NCBI GenBank assembly: GCA_937922955.1
Contig: CALAKO010000103.1
Location: 1 to 23,229, forward strand
Direction of reading: 5' to 3'
DNA: 23,229 bases
DNA from: an uncultured Peptococcaceae bacterium
Lineage (GTDB): Bacteria > Bacillota > Peptococcia > Peptococcales > Peptococcaceae
Shown here piece by piece: positions 20,556 through 23,229 of this stretch. Positions within the stretch are counted from its first letter, which is position 1. The number at the start of each line of letters is the position of its first letter. The translations under genes were made by a program, and so were the position numbers. The notes beneath the pieces were generated by a model. It saw only the letters and a list, made by a program, of their open reading frames with translations. It had not been told where the DNA came from and searched no databases.

Positions 20556-23162
20556 TTAGAACTTGGTCAGCACGGTACGGCTGATGATTTCATCCTGAAC
20601 GTCTTTGCAGAGCTCTGTGAAGAACGCACTGTAACCAGCGACGCGTACCACCAAATCCTTGTAGCGTTCTGGATGCGCCTGTGCGTCCAGAAGCGTTTTG
20701 TTATCCATATAGTTGAACTGCATTTCGCCGTTGCCCAGCGCACAAGCGGTGCGCAGCAGCGTGATGATGCCGTTTTCACCTTCCGGTGTGTCGAGCAGCC
20801 CAGCCATCAGCTTGAAGTTGTGCACCATCCCAATGTTCATGTTGTCGTTGGAAAGCTTGGAGATGGTCTTGATGATGGCGGTAGGGCCCTTGAAATCGGC
20901 GCCTTGGGTTGGGCTGATGCCGTCGGACAATGGCGTCCAGGCTTCACGGCCGCCGGCACTTGCCCCGGTCATCTGACCAAACGGTGTGTTGTTGGAGATG
21001 GACAGGGTACCATGGCTCAGGATGGAATACAGGGTCTTGTATTTTCTGTGTTCCATTTCGGTGAAGTTGATCAGATCCGCAGCGATCAAATCGGCATAGT
21101 CGTCGTCGTTGCCGTATTTTGGTGCTGCCAGGCAGTCGGCCTTCACCTGTTCGTAGCCAACAAAGTTGGCTTTCAAAGCTTCGTTGAGCTGACGCAGGGT
21201 GTATTTCTTGTCTTCAAATACCAGCTTCTTGATGGCTGCCATGGCATCGGCGTAGGTTGCCAGACCGGACCAGACAACGCCAGGGCCAAAGTTGTACATG
21301 GCACCACCGGCGGATACGTCGCGGCCATTTTCCATGCAGCCTTCGTACATGATGGACATCAGTGGCTTTGGTGCCAGTTCTCTGTGTACACGCTGAGAAA
21401 TGACGGTGGCCACCGCGGTCCACTTGGTGATGTATTTGATTTGTTCCTTAACAGCGGCTTCAAATTGTTCGTAAGTCTTATACTGATCGATGTCGCCCAG
21501 ATCCGGTGTGACCTGCTTGCCATACCAGAGCGGCACGCCGTTGTTAAGCACCAACTCAATGCAGATTGGCCACTGGGTATAGGACGTGGACGTCCACTGA
21601 TAGAGGCGGCCGGATTTCTGCGGTTCAACGCAGCCCATCAGGCAGTAGTCGCGCGCGTCTTCGATGGAAACGCCCTTAGCCAGCATCATCTTGATGTGGG
21701 TGTCGTCGAAGTGGCAGGCAGGGAAGCCCATGCCGGAACGTACAACGTCCACAATCTTCTTCAGATATTTCTGAGGGGATTTCTGGTGAATGCGGCAAGC
21801 CAGGGATGGCTGATAGATCTTCACGTGACGCACAGCATCCATCAACAGGTAGGTCAGCTCGTTGGTGGCATCGCGGCCATCGCGAGTGATCCCGCCCACG
21901 CACATATTGACGAATGGCTGGTAACCGGCGAAGAATTTGGAGCCGCCTTCGCTGGTGATCCACATCATTTCAGACATCTTGATCAGCATGCAGCCAGCCA
22001 GTTCAAAAGCTTTGAAGTTGTCCAGTGCGCCGGTTTCCAGATCGTGCTTGTAGAATGGGTACATGTACTGGTCGACACGGCCGATGGACATCCCAGTCTG
22101 GTTTTCTTCAACCGGCAGCAGGGATTCGATGGTCCACACCGCCTGAATGGCTTCCCAGAAGGATTCTGGCTTGTGTGCCGGCACGCGTGCATTGACACGG
22201 GAAATTTCCAGCAGCTCTTGCTTGCGCTTTGGATCGGTTTCCTTCGCTGCCAGCTCTGCCGCGTAGTCGGACATGCGCTTGGCGTAAATCATGACCCCTT
22301 CGGTGGTGTCGATAACAGATTTATAGAAATAAATTTTTTCCAGATCATCTGGGTGATCGTAGCTCAGCGCGGCCAGATGATCCTTGGCTTCCTGCTGAAT
22401 GTCGAGCATCCCTTTCTTCATCAGGATGACGTCGTAGCCAGGGTTGGAGTCCCCGCCGCCGTTGAGCGCGTGGTAGGAGCAGTCGGACACAAAGGATTCG
22501 CCGGACAGCGCCCAAACGCCCGCTTCGCGGTACTGGCTTTCGCAGTATTCATCGACCGACTTGCCTTCCCAGAATGGGAAGAGTTCTTCGCGCATGATGC
22601 GCTTGTCTTCTTCGGAGATATAGAATGGGTCCTGTGGACGCTCGCCGATGGTGTCGATTTCATCGACCATCCAGCGCCATGCAATATCTGGAGAAAACGC
22701 CCCAGCTCTTGGCGCCCCGTTTGGTGCCCCAACGATGAGCTCGTTGTCCTGAATAACGAGCGGTGCGGTTTCGCAGCAATACTTGAAGCATTTCGCACGC
22801 AGCACGATTTTTGGCAGACCTGGATTTTCCTTGGTGATCTTGGTTACCGCACGTGCGCGGTGAGTGGTGATCGAAGGCACCTGCTTCAGGAAGTTTTCTT
22901 TCAGTTTCACCAAACGTTCGGTTGGACCGAGAGGCACCCCATCTTCGTCCACCTCGTTGGTGGCAGAAGCAATCGAAGAATAATAGGTGAATTTTTCATC
23001 CTCCGATGGCTGCTGTGCTGCTGGTGCAGCGGCTGGCGCTTGCGCCACATTGGAAATATCCTGTGACACAGACGCAAACATTTTCATCAATGACTGGCGT
23101 TCTTCATCCGACATGTTTTTTGTTGCTTCCGCAATCTTATTGGAAAATTCGCGAATATCCAT
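20556..23162 (-). CDS. cutC: Choline trimethylamine-lyase (glycyl radical enzyme)
   Basis: An 868-residue enzyme that splits choline into trimethylamine and acetaldehyde. The thiyl-radical Cys511 is in MGCVEPQKSGRLYQWTSTSY, and the glycyl-radical Gly843 is in RVAGYSAFF. Their spacing, 332 residues, equals that of Cys489 and Gly821 in the Desulfovibrio alaskensis enzyme. On that numbering the choline-binding Glu491, Thr502 and Tyr506 correspond to Glu513, Thr524 and Tyr528, all conserved, and GGGDSNPGYD carries the expected Asp. This separates it from diol dehydratases and other glycyl radical enzymes. Length fits the short (type I) CutC. The first 40 residues form a helix (SNKIAEATKNMSDEERQSL) followed by an Ala/Pro/Gln linker, a likely encapsulation peptide. 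A GAGGG site lies ahead of the ATG at 23162. It is the first operon gene visible. Confidence 0.97.
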   Translation of the reverse strand: MDIREFSNKIAEATKNMSDEERQSLMKMFASVSQDISNVAQAPAAAPAAQQPSEDEKFTYYSSIASATNEVDEDGVPLGPTERLVKLKENFLKQVPSITTHRARAVTKITKENPGLPKIVLRAKCFKYCCETAPLVIQDNELIVGAPNGAPRAGAFSPDIAWRWMVDEIDTIGERPQDPFYISEEDKRIMREELFPFWEGKSVDEYCESQYREAGVWALSGESFVSDCSYHALNGGGDSNPGYDVILMKKGMLDIQQEAKDHLAALSYDHPDDLEKIYFYKSVIDTTEGVMIYAKRMSDYAAELAAKETDPKRKQELLEISRVNARVPAHKPESFWEAIQAVWTIESLLPVEENQTGMSIGRVDQYMYPFYKHDLETGALDNFKAFELAGCMLIKMSEMMWITSEGGSKFFAGYQPFVNMCVGGITRDGRDATNELTYLLMDAVRHVKIYQPSLACRIHQKSPQKYLKKIVDVVRSGMGFPACHFDDTHIKMMLAKGVSIEDARDYCLMGCVEPQKSGRLYQWTSTSYTQWPICIELVLNNGVPLWYGKQVTPDLGDIDQYKTYEQFEAAVKEQIKYITKWTAVATVISQRVHRELAPKPLMSIMYEGCMENGRDVSAGGAMYNFGPGVVWSGLATYADAMAAIKKLVFEDKKYTLRQLNEALKANFVGYEQVKADCLAAPKYGNDDDYADLIAADLINFTEMEHRKYKTLYSILSHGTLSISNNTPFGQMTGASAGGREAWTPLSDGISPTQGADFKGPTAIIKTISKLSNDNMNIGMVHNFKLMAGLLDTPEGENGIITLLRTACALGNGEMQFNYMDNKTLLDAQAHPERYKDLVVRVAGYSAFFTELCKDVQDEIISRTVLTKF

Positions 23163-23191
23163 GATGTTCCCTCACTCGTATAATAAGATTT

Positions 23192-23215
23192 GCAGATGAT
23201 TTATAGTGTATCTGC
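23192..23215 (-). promoter_or_regulatory. Inverted repeat around a TATAAA in the cutC leader
   Basis: GCAGAT (23192-23197) and ATCTGC (23210-23215) flank a 12-base centre that on the minus strand contains TATAAA, 38 bases before the cutC ATG. No good -35 is visible at the usual distance before the window ends. It could be an operator over the -10 of the operon promoter, or a chance 6-bp palindrome. A TATTAT closer to the gene (23180-23185) also lacks a -35. Confidence 0.3.
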
Positions 23216-23229
23216 TTAGCACACTTCAT

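Noticed and set aside
20673..23066. A 797-codon open frame on the plus strand opposite cutC
   Set aside because: It mirrors the high-GC codon pattern of cutC, has no ribosome binding site or recognisable domain, and cutC itself is unmistakable.
20556..23162. Glycerol/diol dehydratase or pyruvate formate-lyase identity for the glycyl radical enzyme
   Set aside because: The residues matching choline-binding Glu491, Thr502 and Tyr506, the conserved 332-residue Cys-Gly spacing and the operon content point to choline lyase.

Overview
The window looks like a chromosomal segment of an anaerobic, GC-rich member of the Bacillota, probably class Clostridia. The evidence is Gram-positive style AAAGGAGG ribosome binding sites, an S-layer (SLH) anchored papain-like protease, an oxygen-sensitive 2-hydroxyacyl-CoA dehydratase/activase pair, and a glycyl-radical choline lyase microcompartment operon. 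No RNA gene, CRISPR array, transposase or prophage gene was seen. The first 300 bases are clearly more AT-rich than the rest and hold only the 3' end of an unrecognised gene.

Layout, left half (1-10,800): a truncated AT-rich ORF end; a perfect 20-bp hairpin that terminates a small membrane-protein gene on the minus strand; an M20 amidohydrolase and an OhrR/MarR-type regulator (plus); a Zn-type macrodomain ADP-ribosyl hydrolase (minus); a two-gene plus-strand operon for a 2-hydroxyacyl-CoA dehydratase/double-cubane-cluster type protein and a second dehydratase-like subunit fused to its ATP-dependent activase; a secreted papain-like protease with three SLH repeats; then a minus-strand pair encoding a small winged-helix-like protein and a DMT-family (EamA) transporter.

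Layout, right half (10,830-23,229): one long minus-strand operon of 15 genes encoding a choline-degrading bacterial microcompartment of the short-CutC (type I, GRM1-like) kind. In transcription order: cutC, cutD, a permuted BMC shell protein (EutS/PduU/CutR type), an EutP-like GTPase, an EutT-like protein, an EutJ-like chaperone, a second divergent permuted BMC protein, the EutN/CcmL vertex protein, a PduS-like Fe-S flavoprotein, a PduT-like tandem BMC protein, an EutQ-like cupin, a BMC-H protein with a long C-terminal extension, acylating acetaldehyde dehydrogenase, PduL phosphotransacylase and a canonical BMC-H protein. It ends at a rho-independent terminator at about 10,831-10,867. The operon's upstream control region is cut off by the window edge 67 bases before cutC.

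How the genes work together: CutD generates the glycyl radical on CutC, which splits choline into trimethylamine and acetaldehyde inside the shell. The aldehyde dehydrogenase makes acetyl-CoA and PduL converts it to acetyl phosphate. The EutQ-like protein (acetate kinase activity is reported for the E. coli family member) or a housekeeping kinase could then make ATP. PduS and the PduT-like protein are candidates for moving electrons across the shell. CutC and PduL carry N-terminal helices, and the dehydrogenase a C-terminal helix, of the type used as encapsulation peptides. No alcohol dehydrogenase, choline transporter or regulator of the operon is visible here.

The choline operon itself belongs to a known class. 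The less ordinary parts are the dehydratase-activase fusion that keeps an internal start site, the histidine-free EutT-like protein in a B12-independent pathway, the second permuted shell protein, the BMC-H protein with an extra C-terminal domain, the Cys-rich linker before the dehydrogenase's encapsulation helix, and an OhrR-like regulator lacking the usual sensing cysteine.
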